Positions 25,489 through 34,255 are shown, counted from the first letter of the stretch. The stretch: DNA of 64,000 nucleotides from an uncultured Bacteroidales bacterium (GCA_902763865.1 CACWTR010000016.1:1-64000), one strand, 5' to 3'. The notes: a model not told the origin generated them from the sequence alone. A program made the numbers and translations.

Positions 25489-27474
25489 ATGAACACCAAG
25501 TCATTTCTTATGCTTGTGCTGATGACTGTCCTCGGCATCATGCACGGTGCAGCCCAGCCGCTTTGCATCCCCAGCCCTCAGGAGGCGAAACCGGGCAAGG
25601 GAACCGCAGATGTCAGTAACTTCAGCCGCGTCAGCTACGACCATCCTTCGCTGCAGAACGTTGCTGCCTATTTGAGCAAGGCCTGGAAGGTCACAACCCC
25701 CACTTCCCTGCAAAAGAAAGGCGAGGCAGGTACCATCTTCCTCTCGCTGAAGAATGACAAGCACTTGGGCGGCGAGGGCTACCGTCTTGTTATCAGCCCG
25801 AAAGAGATTGACATCCAAGCCGCAACCGTGCAGGGAGCCTTGTGGGGAGCACAGACGTTGCTCCAGATGAAGGCCGCGCACTTTGCGAAGAACGAAGCCG
25901 GAGTGACGACCAAGGGACTGCTTCCCTGCCTCACCATTACCGACAAGCCCGACTATCCCATTCGCGGCTTCATGCTCGATGCAGCACGCAAGTTCTACCC
26001 CCTGAGCTATCTCTATTCGCTTGTCAACGTGATGTCGTACTACAAGATGAACACCTTGCAGCTGCACCTCAACGACAACGGCTTCAAGGACCAGTTCGAG
26101 AACAGTTGGGACGACACCTATGCCGCCTTCCGCATGGAGAGCGAAGTCTTCCCCGGCCTGACCGCCATCGACGGCAGCTACACGAAGCAGGAGATGCGTC
26201 AGCTCATCCGCTATGCTGGGACGATGGGCGTGGAGATCATCCCGGAGTTCGACGTGCCGGCCCATAGCCTGGCCTTCACGCACTACCGTCCTTCGCTGGC
26301 AGCCAAGAACTACGACGACGCGCACCTCGACCTCGACACCCCGGCCCTCATCCCGTTCCTCGACAGCCTCTATGCCGAGTACCTGGGCGGCCCGGACCCT
26401 GTCTTCGCCGGTCCCCGCTTCCATATCGGCACGGACGAGTACAGCAACCGCGACTCCGCCACCTGCGAGCGTTTCCGCGAACTCATTGTCCACCTCTGCA
26501 ACAAGGTCAAGAGCTACGGCAAGCAGCCCGTCTTCTGGGGCAGCCTGACGCATGCCAAGGGGGTGACGCCCGTCCCCTCCGACGGCGTGCTGATGAGCCT
26601 TTGGTACAATGGCTACGCCGACCCTGTGGAGATGCACAAGCAGGGATTCCACATGATTTCCATTCCCGACGCCTTCATCTACATCGTGCCTGCCGCAGGC
26701 TACTACAATGACTACCTCAACACCCGCTGGCTCTTCAAGAACTGGAAGCCATCGGACATCCGCGACAAGCATTTCCCGCATCAGGACCCGCTCATCGACG
26801 GCGGCATGTTCGCCCTCTGGAACGACTTCATCAAGAACGGCATCTCTGTGGGCGACAGCCACGACCGCATCCTGCCCGCCATGCAAGTAGTCAGCGAGAA
26901 GTGCTGGAACGCGCTTCGCGACACCTCGGAAACGGCTTTCGCCGAGTGGACAAGCCTGGCACGGAAACTCGAGGACGGACCTCTTGCCGACGAGATTGGC
27001 CGCAAGAGCATGATTCAGCAGAAGGAGCTGAAGCCGAAGACGTCGCTCTTCAACGAGGACCCCTCCACGCTTCATTCTCCGTCTGTCCGTCAGTTGGGCT
27101 ATCCCTACACCGTAGAGTTCACCATCGAATGGGCCGACGAGAAGCCCGGCACCGTACTCTGCCGCAGCGAGCGCAGCACCTTCTACCTCTCCGACCCCAT
27201 CCGGGGGATGCTCGGCTTCAGTCGCGACGGCTACCTCTTCCAGTTCAAGTACAAGGGCAAGCCCGGCAAGCGCGAGGCCATCACGCTGAAGGGCGACAAC
27301 CAGGGCATCAGCCTCTTTGCCGACGGACGGCTCGTGGAGCGCCTCAAGCCCGACACCGGCCACCGCACCGACAACAAGAAGAGCACCTACAAGATCATGC
27401 GCACCCTCGTCTTCCCCTTGCAGGAGACGGGCGACTTCCGCAGTCGGATAACGGATTTCAAGGCGTGGAGATGA
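25489..27474 (+). CDS. Glycoside hydrolase family 20 beta-N-acetylhexosaminidase
   Basis: A 661-residue secreted enzyme that removes terminal GlcNAc or GalNAc from glycans. Signal peptide about 1-22. The small N-terminal GH20 alpha/beta domain is at about 28-150, and the catalytic barrel at about 155-480 begins PDYPIRGFMLDAARKFYPL. HLNDNGF lines the substrate pocket. FHIGTDEYSN carries the catalytic Asp-Glu pair (D316 polarises the acetamido group, E317 is the acid). The last 130 or so residues look like a LamG/concanavalin module. The gene stands alone downstream of addB with 32 bp between, and an array of palindromic words follows. Confidence 0.92.
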   Translation: MNTKSFLMLVLMTVLGIMHGAAQPLCIPSPQEAKPGKGTADVSNFSRVSYDHPSLQNVAAYLSKAWKVTTPTSLQKKGEAGTIFLSLKNDKHLGGEGYRLVISPKEIDIQAATVQGALWGAQTLLQMKAAHFAKNEAGVTTKGLLPCLTITDKPDYPIRGFMLDAARKFYPLSYLYSLVNVMSYYKMNTLQLHLNDNGFKDQFENSWDDTYAAFRMESEVFPGLTAIDGSYTKQEMRQLIRYAGTMGVEIIPEFDVPAHSLAFTHYRPSLAAKNYDDAHLDLDTPALIPFLDSLYAEYLGGPDPVFAGPRFHIGTDEYSNRDSATCERFRELIVHLCNKVKSYGKQPVFWGSLTHAKGVTPVPSDGVLMSLWYNGYADPVEMHKQGFHMISIPDAFIYIVPAAGYYNDYLNTRWLFKNWKPSDIRDKHFPHQDPLIDGGMFALWNDFIKNGISVGDSHDRILPAMQVVSEKCWNALRDTSETAFAEWTSLARKLEDGPLADEIGRKSMIQQKELKPKTSLFNEDPSTLHSPSVRQLGYPYTVEFTIEWADEKPGTVLCRSERSTFYLSDPIRGMLGFSRDGYLFQFKYKGKPGKREAITLKGDNQGISLFADGRLVERLKPDTGHRTDNKKSTYKIMRTLVFPLQETGDFRSRITDFKAWR

Positions 27475-27496
27475 CCGGGACGACGCGTCGGGAGCG

Positions 27497-27562
27497 TTGC
27501 ACATACATGTACGTGCAATTGCATCTACATGTATGTGCAATTGCTCCATCGCGATGAAGCAA
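27497..27562. repeat. 66-bp array of three 22-bp palindromic words of mixed type
   Basis: Word 1 is TTGCACATACA then TGTACGTGCAA. Word 2 is TTGCATCTACA then TGTATGTGCAA. Word 3 is TTGCTCCATCG then CGATGAAGCAA. They are contiguous with no spacer. The outer flanks are ACGCGTCGGGAGCG on the left and ACAGGTCATCGTGTCGTG on the right. Word 3 belongs to the class at 14765. Words 1 and 2 match the middle word at 61857. Confidence 0.85.
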
Positions 27563-27638
27563 ACAGGTCATCGTGTCGTGTTGCGTCCCGCGAGGCTTCA
27601 ATGATAGGATTCATACATTAGGAAACAAGAGGAAGAGA

Positions 27639-28226
27639 ATGATACTTTGCATCAACGACCACATAGCCGAGATGAGCGAGGAGCAGACGGAGAGGCTCTT
27701 GGCCTCCCTGCCCGAATGGCGACGGGCTGCGGCACTGAAATTCACTCACCAGCAGGGCCGGCGTGAATGTGCCGCGGGATACGTCGAGCTGCTGCGTGCG
27801 CTGAGGCTCCGCTTCGGCATCGACGGGATGCCTGCCTTCACCTACAACGAGCACGGGAAGCCCTTCCTCGAGGACTGGCCCGACATACACTTCAGCATCA
27901 GCCACTGCAAGGCGGCGGTTGGCTGCCTCGTCAGCCGGCACCCCTGCGGCTTGGACATAGAGCACATCCGGCGGGCAAAGCCCGAACTTGTCCGCTACAC
28001 GATGAGCCCCGAAGAGGCGGAATCCATCTTCGCGGCTTCCTGTCCCGACATCGCCTTCACCCGCCTCTGGACGCAGAAGGAAGCCGTCCTGAAGCTCGAG
28101 GGGACAGGCATCGACGGCAACCTGCATCGCGTGCTCGACCCCGACAGGCTCCGCCGCATCTCCCTGCAGACAACGGTGAACCCCTTCGCGGGCTATGTCC
28201 TGACGACTGCCGTACAGAACCCATAG
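27639..28226 (+). CDS. 4'-phosphopantetheinyl transferase superfamily protein
   Basis: A 195-residue enzyme that moves phosphopantetheine from CoA onto a carrier-protein serine. I chose the ATG at 27639 because an AGGAAGAG ribosome site precedes it and the protein then starts MILCINDHIAEMS. The two family signatures are present: CGLDIEHI (metal-binding Asp and Glu) and FTRLWTQKEAVLKLEG (W-x-x-KE-x-x-x-K). The length and pseudo-dimer layout suggest the Sfp/EntD-like group rather than AcpS. No polyketide or peptide synthase is adjacent, so its carrier may be the fatty-acid ACP. Confidence 0.9.
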   Translation: MILCINDHIAEMSEEQTERLLASLPEWRRAAALKFTHQQGRRECAAGYVELLRALRLRFGIDGMPAFTYNEHGKPFLEDWPDIHFSISHCKAAVGCLVSRHPCGLDIEHIRRAKPELVRYTMSPEEAESIFAASCPDIAFTRLWTQKEAVLKLEGTGIDGNLHRVLDPDRLRRISLQTTVNPFAGYVLTTAVQNP

Positions 28227-28230
28227 TCAT

Positions 28231-28310
28231 CCCCCGCCTCTCTTGCCCCTTGCCCCCTGCCCCTTGCCCCCTAACCCCCGCCCCTTGCCCCCCTTCATCC
28301 CCCCTCAAAA
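28231..28310. repeat. CCCCTTGCCCC-type repeat downstream of the transferase gene
   Basis: Units such as CCCCTTGCCCCCTG and CCCCTTGCCCCCTAAC are repeated about five times. Same family as the C-rich part inside the EamA gene. No gene is visible here. Confidence 0.7.
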
Positions 28311-28362
28311 GCCAAGAATCGTTAAAAAAGGTTCCGCAAGTACTAATTTCTGCATGACAAAC

Positions 28363-28393
28363 TTGGCAGAATGAACAAAAAGTCATACATTTG
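28363..28393 (+). promoter_or_regulatory. Promoter for bamD-rpoZ-DUF4293 with almost no leader
   Basis: TTG (28363-28365), a 20-nt spacer, and TACATTTG at 28386-28393. Transcription should start near 28398-28400, within a few bases of the bamD ATG at 28403. Confidence 0.55.
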
Positions 28394-28402
28394 CAGCTTG
28401 AA

Positions 28403-29362
28403 ATGAGAAATAGCCGACTTTTGTTCTTACTTCCGCTTGCGCTCCGCCTGTCGCGGGGTGCTTTGCTGGCGTTTGTCTGCATGTTGCCCCTCGTCTCGTG
28501 CAACGAATATACCGCCGTCCTGAAAAGTAACGACTACGAGTACAGATACGAGGCAGCCAAGGCCCTCTATGCCGATGGCCACTACCGTCAGGCAGCCGAG
28601 TTGCTCGGCATGTTGCTGGCACCCCTGAAGGGCACGTCATACGGCGAGGAAAGCCTGTACATGTTGGCAGAAAGCAACATGAAGGCAAGAGACTACGAGT
28701 CGGCTGCCATGTTCTTCAAGAAATACTACCAGGCATACCCCAAGGGGCTCTACATGGAACTGTCCCGCTTCAACAGCGGCTATGCCCTCTACAAGCAGAC
28801 GCCGGACATACGCCTTGACCAGACAAGCACGATAGAGGCCATTTCCGAATACCAGAACTTCCTCGACTACTGTCCGGGCACGTCCCTCAAGGGACAGGCC
28901 CACCAAATCATCTACGACATGCAGGACAAGCTCGTCCGGAAGGAATACCTGTCGGCCAAGCTGTACTTTGACCTGGGTACCTACATGAACAACTGCATCT
29001 ACGGTGGCAGCAACTACGCCGCATGCATCGTGACGGCACAGAACGCCCTGAAGGACTACCCCTACGCCTCTCCGCAGCTGCGCGAAGACCTTTCCATCCT
29101 CGTCTTGAGAGCCAAGTACCATCTGGCGCGGCAAAGCGTGGAGGAGAAACGCCTGGAGCGCTTCCGCGATGCCGTCGATGAGTACTATGCCTTCGAGAAC
29201 GACTATCCCGAAAGCAAGTACATGAAGGAAGCCAGCTCCATCTACGAGTACTCGGAGAAAGTCATCGCCCGGAACGGCGGCCTGCCCGACGAAGAATACC
29301 TCGACGGCAAGAAGAAAAGCAAGCAACAAAAACAAGAAAAAGAGAACAAGAAGACGGAATAA
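28403..29362 (+). CDS. bamD: Outer membrane assembly factor BamD, lipoprotein
   Basis: A 319-residue tetratricopeptide lipoprotein of the BAM complex, which inserts beta-barrels into the outer membrane. The signal ends in LPLVSC with the lipidated cysteine near residue 33. The mature start NEYTAVLKSNDYEYRYEAAK and the following TPR blocks (GHYRQAAELL, RDYESAAMFFKKYYQAYPKG, EYQNFLDYCPG) are typical of the Bacteroidetes form. The C-terminus is a lysine/glutamine-rich tail. An earlier TTG start is possible but lies in the promoter. It leads an operon with rpoZ and DUF4293, an arrangement I know from this phylum. Confidence 0.93.
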   Translation: MRNSRLLFLLPLALRLSRGALLAFVCMLPLVSCNEYTAVLKSNDYEYRYEAAKALYADGHYRQAAELLGMLLAPLKGTSYGEESLYMLAESNMKARDYESAAMFFKKYYQAYPKGLYMELSRFNSGYALYKQTPDIRLDQTSTIEAISEYQNFLDYCPGTSLKGQAHQIIYDMQDKLVRKEYLSAKLYFDLGTYMNNCIYGGSNYAACIVTAQNALKDYPYASPQLREDLSILVLRAKYHLARQSVEEKRLERFRDAVDEYYAFENDYPESKYMKEASSIYEYSEKVIARNGGLPDEEYLDGKKKSKQQKQEKENKKTE

Positions 29363-29395
29363 CAGAACGAAATACAATCAAACCAAACGGAAAAT

Positions 29396-29731
29396 ATGGA
29401 TTACAAGAAAACCACAGCACCCACCGACACTGTAAACAGAGATCCTATGAGCCTCTGCGAAGAGACAGGAAACATCTACGAAAGCGTAGTCATCATCGGC
29501 AAGCGAGCAAACCAAATCTCTGCCGACATCAAGCAGGAACTGAGCAAAAAGCTCTCGGAGTTTGCCAGCACGCAGGACAACCTGGACGAAGTCTTCGAGA
29601 ATCGCGAACAGATAGAAATCAGTCGCTACTACGAGAAACTGCCGAAGCCGACACTTATCGCTACGCAGGAGTTCATCGACGGAAAAATTTACTATCGCAA
29701 CCCCAGCAAGGAGACATCCCTGCTCGACTAA
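29396..29731 (+). CDS. rpoZ: DNA-directed RNA polymerase omega subunit, Bacteroidetes type
   Basis: A 111-residue protein whose core ETGNIYESVVIIGKRANQIS fits the omega subunit, which helps fold beta-prime and stabilises RNA polymerase. The Bacteroidetes form is longer than the E. coli protein (91 residues) and is poorly matched to it outside the RANQI helix. It sits 33 bp after bamD and 16 bp before DUF4293, so the three genes are very likely co-transcribed. Confidence 0.9.
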   Translation: MDYKKTTAPTDTVNRDPMSLCEETGNIYESVVIIGKRANQISADIKQELSKKLSEFASTQDNLDEVFENREQIEISRYYEKLPKPTLIATQEFIDGKIYYRNPSKETSLLD

Positions 29732-29747
29732 CACCCGTTCCTCCATC

Positions 29748-30218
29748 ATGCTACAACGCATTCAGACAGTCTATCTGCTTCTGGCCTTCGCGCTCTGCAT
29801 CGTATGCCTCTGCCTGCCCGTCGCACACCTGACGCCTGCCGACTCCTACGGCATGAGCACCATTGATGTCTTCAATCTCTGGATTTCCTGCGAAGGAGCA
29901 CACATCTTCTGGTACTGTCCCGTCATGATGGGCATACTTGTCATTGCAACTGCTCTGATATTCCTCGATGTCTGGCTCTACAGGCAGCGAGCCTTGCAGA
30001 TGCGGCTCTGCACGTTTTCCATGATTCTGCTCGTGGCCTGGTACATCGCCTACGGCGTCATCATCTACATGATGCTCCACACGGGCGATGCACCCGAATC
30101 GTGGCGTCCGCACTGGTCGGCAGCCCTGCCCGCAGCAGCCCTCGTCCTGTGCTACCTCGCATTCCGCGGCATACTGAAGGACGAAATGCTCGTCCGCTCC
30201 CTCGACCGCCTGCGTTGA
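29748..30218 (+). CDS. DUF4293 family four-helix membrane protein
   Basis: A 156-residue inner-membrane protein. The start MLQRIQTVYLLLAFALCIVC with four hydrophobic segments (about 6-24, 55-75, 82-106, 120-138) is characteristic of DUF4293, found beside rpoZ in many Bacteroidetes. Function is unknown. It ends 21 bp from a convergent gene. Confidence 0.85.
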   Translation: MLQRIQTVYLLLAFALCIVCLCLPVAHLTPADSYGMSTIDVFNLWISCEGAHIFWYCPVMMGILVIATALIFLDVWLYRQRALQMRLCTFSMILLVAWYIAYGVIIYMMLHTGDAPESWRPHWSAALPAAALVLCYLAFRGILKDEMLVRSLDRLR

Positions 30219-30239
30219 AGCACGGATTCTGGCGCGCGA

Positions 30240-31154
30240 CTACCGGGCAACAAGTTTGCCGCCGATGATATAAATGCCGCGAGGCAAGTCGCGACTCAAC
30301 GAGGACTTGTTCCTCACGCGGCGACCACTCAGGTCATAGACAGCCTCATCATTCTCTCCTCGATTCGGGGAGAGAATTTTTGTTGCCTGCCCGTCGCTTT
30401 CTGTGGGCGACGCGCCAAGATACTCGGCCTGGACAGTCTCGCGGAAGACATCGACACGAATGTGATAATAGCCTTCCTCGCGAATGCTCCACTTGTTGTC
30501 GGCGCTGCCTCCGGTACAGATTTGTGTGCTCTGAAGGATGTCCTCGTCCTGCGAGAAAGGATGAAGCACCTTGGGCTCCCACGCATTCTGCCCGTTGAAC
30601 TTGAAGCGGCGCGGTTCCCCGAACTCGCTCCGCTCGCGCAGCTCGCCGGTCCAATCCCAAGTGCAGACCTCATTCTCGTCGCGGGTGAAGGGCAGGAACG
30701 TGTATGTCACCCATCCGCATTCCGTTGCACCACCCAAGATGAACAGCTCGTTCCAGGGGCGGAAGAGCTCACCCGTAAGCGTCTTGGAAGCGATGTCGAT
30801 GGTGATGCGATAGACGTCCTCTGTCAGCGGCACCGTCCAGAGGCTTGACGCGGAATCGCGAACCAACGTGAAGGGCGTAGGGTTCGTCACCGCGTAGGCA
30901 TCTTCATAGGTCGGCTTGACATAGCGGACAGATATGCCCTTCGCTTCTTCCATGTTGCGGAAGCAAAGGGAGCCGCCTTCAATGAGCCGGCCTGTGTATT
31001 TGAACTGCCTGTTGGGGAAAGGCGGCGTCAGTTCCTGTATGCCTCCGGGCACAGCCGTGCCGACTGCCCAGAAACGCGTCATGTCCTGAGCCGGACACCA
31101 TTGACAGCTCATCAACGTCAATACAAGCAGTAGCACATTGCGCATATTATACAT
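30240..31154 (-). CDS. SusE/SusF-like starch-binding secreted protein with type IX tail
   Basis: A 304-residue exported protein. The signal peptide is MRNVLLLVLTLMSCQWCPAQ if the ATG at codon 4 is used. The body has two SusE/F-like binding repeats (about 70-130, and about 131-235 with ELFILGGATECGWVTY...RRFKFNGQNAWEPK). The end reads AVYDLSGRRVRN...LPRGIYIIGGKLVAR, a T9SS sorting tail. Just before the tail, TKILSPNRGENDE is encoded by a 27-bp perfect-armed palindrome, probably a repeat insertion. It is the last gene of an operon with GH31, which supports a role in alpha-glucan capture (inference). Confidence 0.78.
   Translation of the reverse strand: MYNMRNVLLLVLTLMSCQWCPAQDMTRFWAVGTAVPGGIQELTPPFPNRQFKYTGRLIEGGSLCFRNMEEAKGISVRYVKPTYEDAYAVTNPTPFTLVRDSASSLWTVPLTEDVYRITIDIASKTLTGELFRPWNELFILGGATECGWVTYTFLPFTRDENEVCTWDWTGELRERSEFGEPRRFKFNGQNAWEPKVLHPFSQDEDILQSTQICTGGSADNKWSIREEGYYHIRVDVFRETVQAEYLGASPTESDGQATKILSPNRGENDEAVYDLSGRRVRNKSSLSRDLPRGIYIIGGKLVAR
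30351..30377. repeat. Hairpin repeat inside the SusE/F-like gene
   Basis: ATTCTCTCC...GGAGAGAAT with CGATTCG at the centre: arms pair fully except one position. It reads in frame as ILSPNRGEN. Confidence 0.6.
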
Positions 31155-31175
31155 TATATATATATATAGTGAGGT

Positions 31176-33695
31176 TTATGGCTTGAGGATTTTGCGAGTC
31201 ATGGTTGCTCTCCCTGCGCGGCAGTTGCAGATGTATTCGCCTCTCGGAAGCGACGACAGGTTGATTCGGTTGCTGTCAGTCCATCTCCCTTCCATGACTT
31301 GGCGTCCCTGCACATCGCAGATGTTCAGCAAGAATGGACCCTTGCACGACACGTCGAGATGCTCGGATGCCGCATTGTAGCGCATCTCAATCTGGTTGCC
31401 TGTCTTGTCTTGAAGAGACGATGCCTGCCCGCTGACATGTATGACGGTCTCGGCGGAGCAGGGCAGGGAGGGGACACGGACTGCAAGGCGGCGCAGTTGC
31501 TCGTCGTAGGTCCATTCGGATGTCTCTACACCTCCGATGCTGACGTTGCTTGGCTCGTCTGTGCAAAAAAGCAAGACTTCCCATGCACGTTCCTTAGGCA
31601 TGCCTTCGTAGCTGCCTTCGCGGGGGTGGATGGTGATTGTTGTGCCATTCGCGTCATGAGTCTGGGTGAATAGGGTAGTGGCATACTCCCCGTCCTGATA
31701 TGCCTCGCTGTCGCCTTGGTCCTCATAGAGTGACCCTTGCCCGTCTGCTCCCGGAATGACCCAAAGGATGAGTGACGAGGGTTCGCTCTTCAGGTGCTGG
31801 AGAGGTGGATTGCAGGGGATTATGCTGCCCGGACGGATGAAATAAGGTATCTCGGACAGGGCATATTGGTCGGTGACGGTGCATTCCCCTTCAAGCATCC
31901 GGTTGCGGCAGACGTCGTACCATTGGCCTTTGGGGAGCCAAGTCTTGCGCTCGCTGGTGTCGTCGCTGCCTGTTGCCGTCGAGACGGGGGAGACAAGGAT
32001 GTCGTCGCCAAAGAAGTATTCATCCTCCACGGAATAGGCTTTGTTCTCTTCCGGCCATTCGTAGTAGAGGGGACGGCAGATGGACACGCCCGTGTCGTAA
32101 GCTTGCCGGGCCGCAGTATATATATAAGGTACGAGCGTGTAACGAAGCTGAAAGGCTTCTCGCTGCAGGTCAAAGTTAGAGAACTTCCAGATGCGTCGCT
32201 CGCAATTGCTTTGACTCGAGCCGTGTGTGCGGAAGATGGGTTGGAAGACACAAAACTGCATCCATCGAAGCACCAGCTCAGGATCTGTGCTTGTGTTGTT
32301 GGACTGCAGGTAGCCTCCTCCGTCGTGGCCCCAGTATCCGAAGCAGACGTTGGCAGCGGTTGCCGTGAAATAACTCTCGAACTGCAAGGTGCCGAAGGTG
32401 GCAAAGGTGTCGCCGGAGAAGCCGATAGGATAGCGGTGGCTTCCCATGCCGCCCCAGCGATGGAAGATGACAGGCCGGCGGTCAGTACGGTTCTGTTTCA
32501 TGTCATTGTAGAAGACATGATTGAGCCAGAACGTCTGACCAAGTCCTTTGATGTAGCTGCTTGTGAGGTCCTGTTGCCAGTCGAGCCACCAGAAATCTAC
32601 GCCCTGCTTTTCGCGCACTCGTATCAAGTTCTGGAAGAAAGTGCGATAGAATGTTGAGTCTTCGAGCTGCCAGGGAACTGTGGTGACGCTGGCATCAAGG
32701 CCCATGTCATTGCGTATCTTGGCGAAGTTCTCGTCGCTGGCCCCTATTCCGTCGGCAGGATGCAGGTTGAGGGCGGTCCTTGTGTTGTGGGAGTGCATCC
32801 AGCTCAGAAGCGAGACAGGGTTTGGGAAGAGCGACTTGTTCCATGTCCAGCCAGTCCAAGAGTTCTGGTGCCAGTCGCAGTCTATCATCAGCACGTCATG
32901 CGGCACAGACTTGCTCTCCATGTCGCGCAACAGTTGCTGAATCTCGCTTTGCGAATAGGCTTGATACTTGCTGTACCAGTATCCGAACATGTACCTGGGC
33001 GGGAGGGGCTGTCGTCCTGCTATGCGCACATAGTCGCCAAGTGCATCCTTATACTGGTGTCCGTAGCCAAAGAAATACCAGTCGATGGCGTTGGCATCGA
33101 CTGGATTGCCTATCCAGGGAATGCCATCCACCTCGCCTTCGAAGGGGAAGGAATGGCTTCCGTCGCCGCGTTCTGTGGAGGGAGACTCGTCGAGCACAGC
33201 CCATCCGTCGCGTGAAAGGAGGCCCTTTTCAAGTGAGACACGGTGAGTGTCGCCGATATCGCCGTCGAGCGTCCGTTGCGTGCCGAGCAGGTTGAGTGCA
33301 TCGTCCTTTCCCGGATACCAGAGGATGTGGCGTCCGTTCATCTGAAAGGTGATGCTCAGGACGGTGCTGTTCTTGTGTTGACGATTGATTCTACTGCCCA
33401 CCTTGTAACGCAGGGTGAGCGAATCGGTGCGGATGGTCAGATAACCGTCCTCCGAGATGCACGAATAAGCGGGAACCGGCAAGCGTCGGTTGACAACGGC
33501 AAAGGTGGCGCGGTCCTCGAAGCGTCCGGTCGAACTGTATTGGATGCGGATGAGTCTCGGGGTCAGAATGGTGAAGCGGGCATTGCCGCTCGTTACGACA
33601 GCTTTTTCCTGAGCCAACGGCTCCCAACTGTCCCTGGCACTTACAGATAGAGAGCAGAGGCAGAAGGCAAGGAGGAAGAGGCCGGGAATCTTCAT
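31176..33695 (-). CDS. Glycoside hydrolase family 31 alpha-glucosidase-type enzyme with type IX tail
   Basis: An 839-residue secreted glycosidase. Signal peptide about 1-20. After an N-terminal beta-sandwich (mutarotase-like) the barrel shows DVLMIDCDWH, the nucleophile motif VDFWWLDWQQD (D372) and the acid/base region HRWGGMGSHRYPIGFSGDT (D429), all GH31 hallmarks. A fucosidase- or malectin-like beta region follows, then a T9SS tail (NICDVQGRQVMEGRW...LPRGEYICNC...). Sugar specificity within GH31 (glucose, xylose, galactose or GalNAc) cannot be fixed by eye; the neighbouring SusE/F-like gene favours alpha-glucan. Its ATG overlaps the DUF1573 stop (ATGA). Confidence 0.9.
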   Translation of the reverse strand: MKIPGLFLLAFCLCSLSVSARDSWEPLAQEKAVVTSGNARFTILTPRLIRIQYSSTGRFEDRATFAVVNRRLPVPAYSCISEDGYLTIRTDSLTLRYKVGSRINRQHKNSTVLSITFQMNGRHILWYPGKDDALNLLGTQRTLDGDIGDTHRVSLEKGLLSRDGWAVLDESPSTERGDGSHSFPFEGEVDGIPWIGNPVDANAIDWYFFGYGHQYKDALGDYVRIAGRQPLPPRYMFGYWYSKYQAYSQSEIQQLLRDMESKSVPHDVLMIDCDWHQNSWTGWTWNKSLFPNPVSLLSWMHSHNTRTALNLHPADGIGASDENFAKIRNDMGLDASVTTVPWQLEDSTFYRTFFQNLIRVREKQGVDFWWLDWQQDLTSSYIKGLGQTFWLNHVFYNDMKQNRTDRRPVIFHRWGGMGSHRYPIGFSGDTFATFGTLQFESYFTATAANVCFGYWGHDGGGYLQSNNTSTDPELVLRWMQFCVFQPIFRTHGSSQSNCERRIWKFSNFDLQREAFQLRYTLVPYIYTAARQAYDTGVSICRPLYYEWPEENKAYSVEDEYFFGDDILVSPVSTATGSDDTSERKTWLPKGQWYDVCRNRMLEGECTVTDQYALSEIPYFIRPGSIIPCNPPLQHLKSEPSSLILWVIPGADGQGSLYEDQGDSEAYQDGEYATTLFTQTHDANGTTITIHPREGSYEGMPKERAWEVLLFCTDEPSNVSIGGVETSEWTYDEQLRRLAVRVPSLPCSAETVIHVSGQASSLQDKTGNQIEMRYNAASEHLDVSCKGPFLLNICDVQGRQVMEGRWTDSNRINLSSLPRGEYICNCRAGRATMTRKILKP

Positions 33696-34135
33696 TCCAT
33701 CATCCCCTCAATGGTCAGGCGAACAACTTCGTTGACGGCGTTGGAACGAATGGTTATTGTCTTCTGGAAATGACCGGGGAACTTGTCTGTACCGTCGTAG
33801 GTGACATCAATCTTTCCCTTCTCGCCCGGCTTGATAGGCTCCTTGGTGTAGGTCGGGACTGTGCAGCCGCAGCTGGCGAAAGCCTGATGGATAATCAGGG
33901 GAGCGGTGCCGGTATTGGTGAAGGGGAAAGAACATTTAACCAAAGGTTCGTTCTTCGAGAATTTGCCAAAGTCGTGGCGAAGCGTGTCGAAAGTGATTTC
34001 TGCATAGTTTTCAGCCTTGGATGTAGCAACGGCTTTGACCTCGCTGACATTGACTTTCTGTTTCTGCGTTTGAGCCTGTGCCGAGAGCAAAGAGCAGTTG
34101 GCAAGGAGTAAGAGGAGAATAATTTTTTTCATCAT
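33692..34135 (-). CDS. DUF1573 domain-containing secreted protein
   Basis: About 147 residues from the start MMKKIILLLLLANCSLLSAQ. Earlier in-frame ATGs at 34153 and 34186 are disfavoured because a -7 promoter element lies at 34166-34173. The mature part has the DUF1573 immunoglobulin-like signature: ITFDTLRHDFGKF, VKCSFPFTNTGTAPLIIHQA, FASCGCTVPTYTKEPIKPGE and GKIDVTYD. DUF1573 proteins are small beta-sandwiches of unknown role, common in Bacteroidetes. Translation is coupled to GH31. Confidence 0.9.
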   Translation of the reverse strand: MMKKIILLLLLANCSLLSAQAQTQKQKVNVSEVKAVATSKAENYAEITFDTLRHDFGKFSKNEPLVKCSFPFTNTGTAPLIIHQAFASCGCTVPTYTKEPIKPGEKGKIDVTYDGTDKFPGHFQKTITIRSNAVNEVVRLTIEGMME

Positions 34136-34165
34136 TCCGTATATTATGTTCATTCTTTTGCTTTG

Positions 34166-34173
34166 CAAAGTTA
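34166..34173 (-). promoter_or_regulatory. -7 element for the DUF1573-GH31-SusE/F operon
   Basis: On the minus strand TAACTTTG, a perfect TAnnTTTG. It puts the transcript start near 34160, upstream of the ATG at 34135 but after the longest possible start codon. I see no clear TTTG at the usual distance. Confidence 0.5.
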
Positions 34174-34247
34174 CGAAAAAGTTCATGGTTCTTGCTACAT
34201 TGTTTATATTTATTTCATTAATCTGCGTGTTTTTTACGATTATTTTG

Positions 34248-34255
34248 TAATTTTG
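34248..34255 (+). promoter_or_regulatory. -7 element for ruvC
   Basis: TAATTTTG matches TAnnTTTG, with only TCTG at the -33 distance. The leader would be about 45 nt. Confidence 0.5.

Noticed and set aside
25501-27549. 682-codon open frame on the minus strand opposite the GH20 gene
   Set aside because: A shadow of GC-rich third positions in GH20; composition is rich in V, H, E and R, as expected of an antisense frame, and it lacks a promoter.
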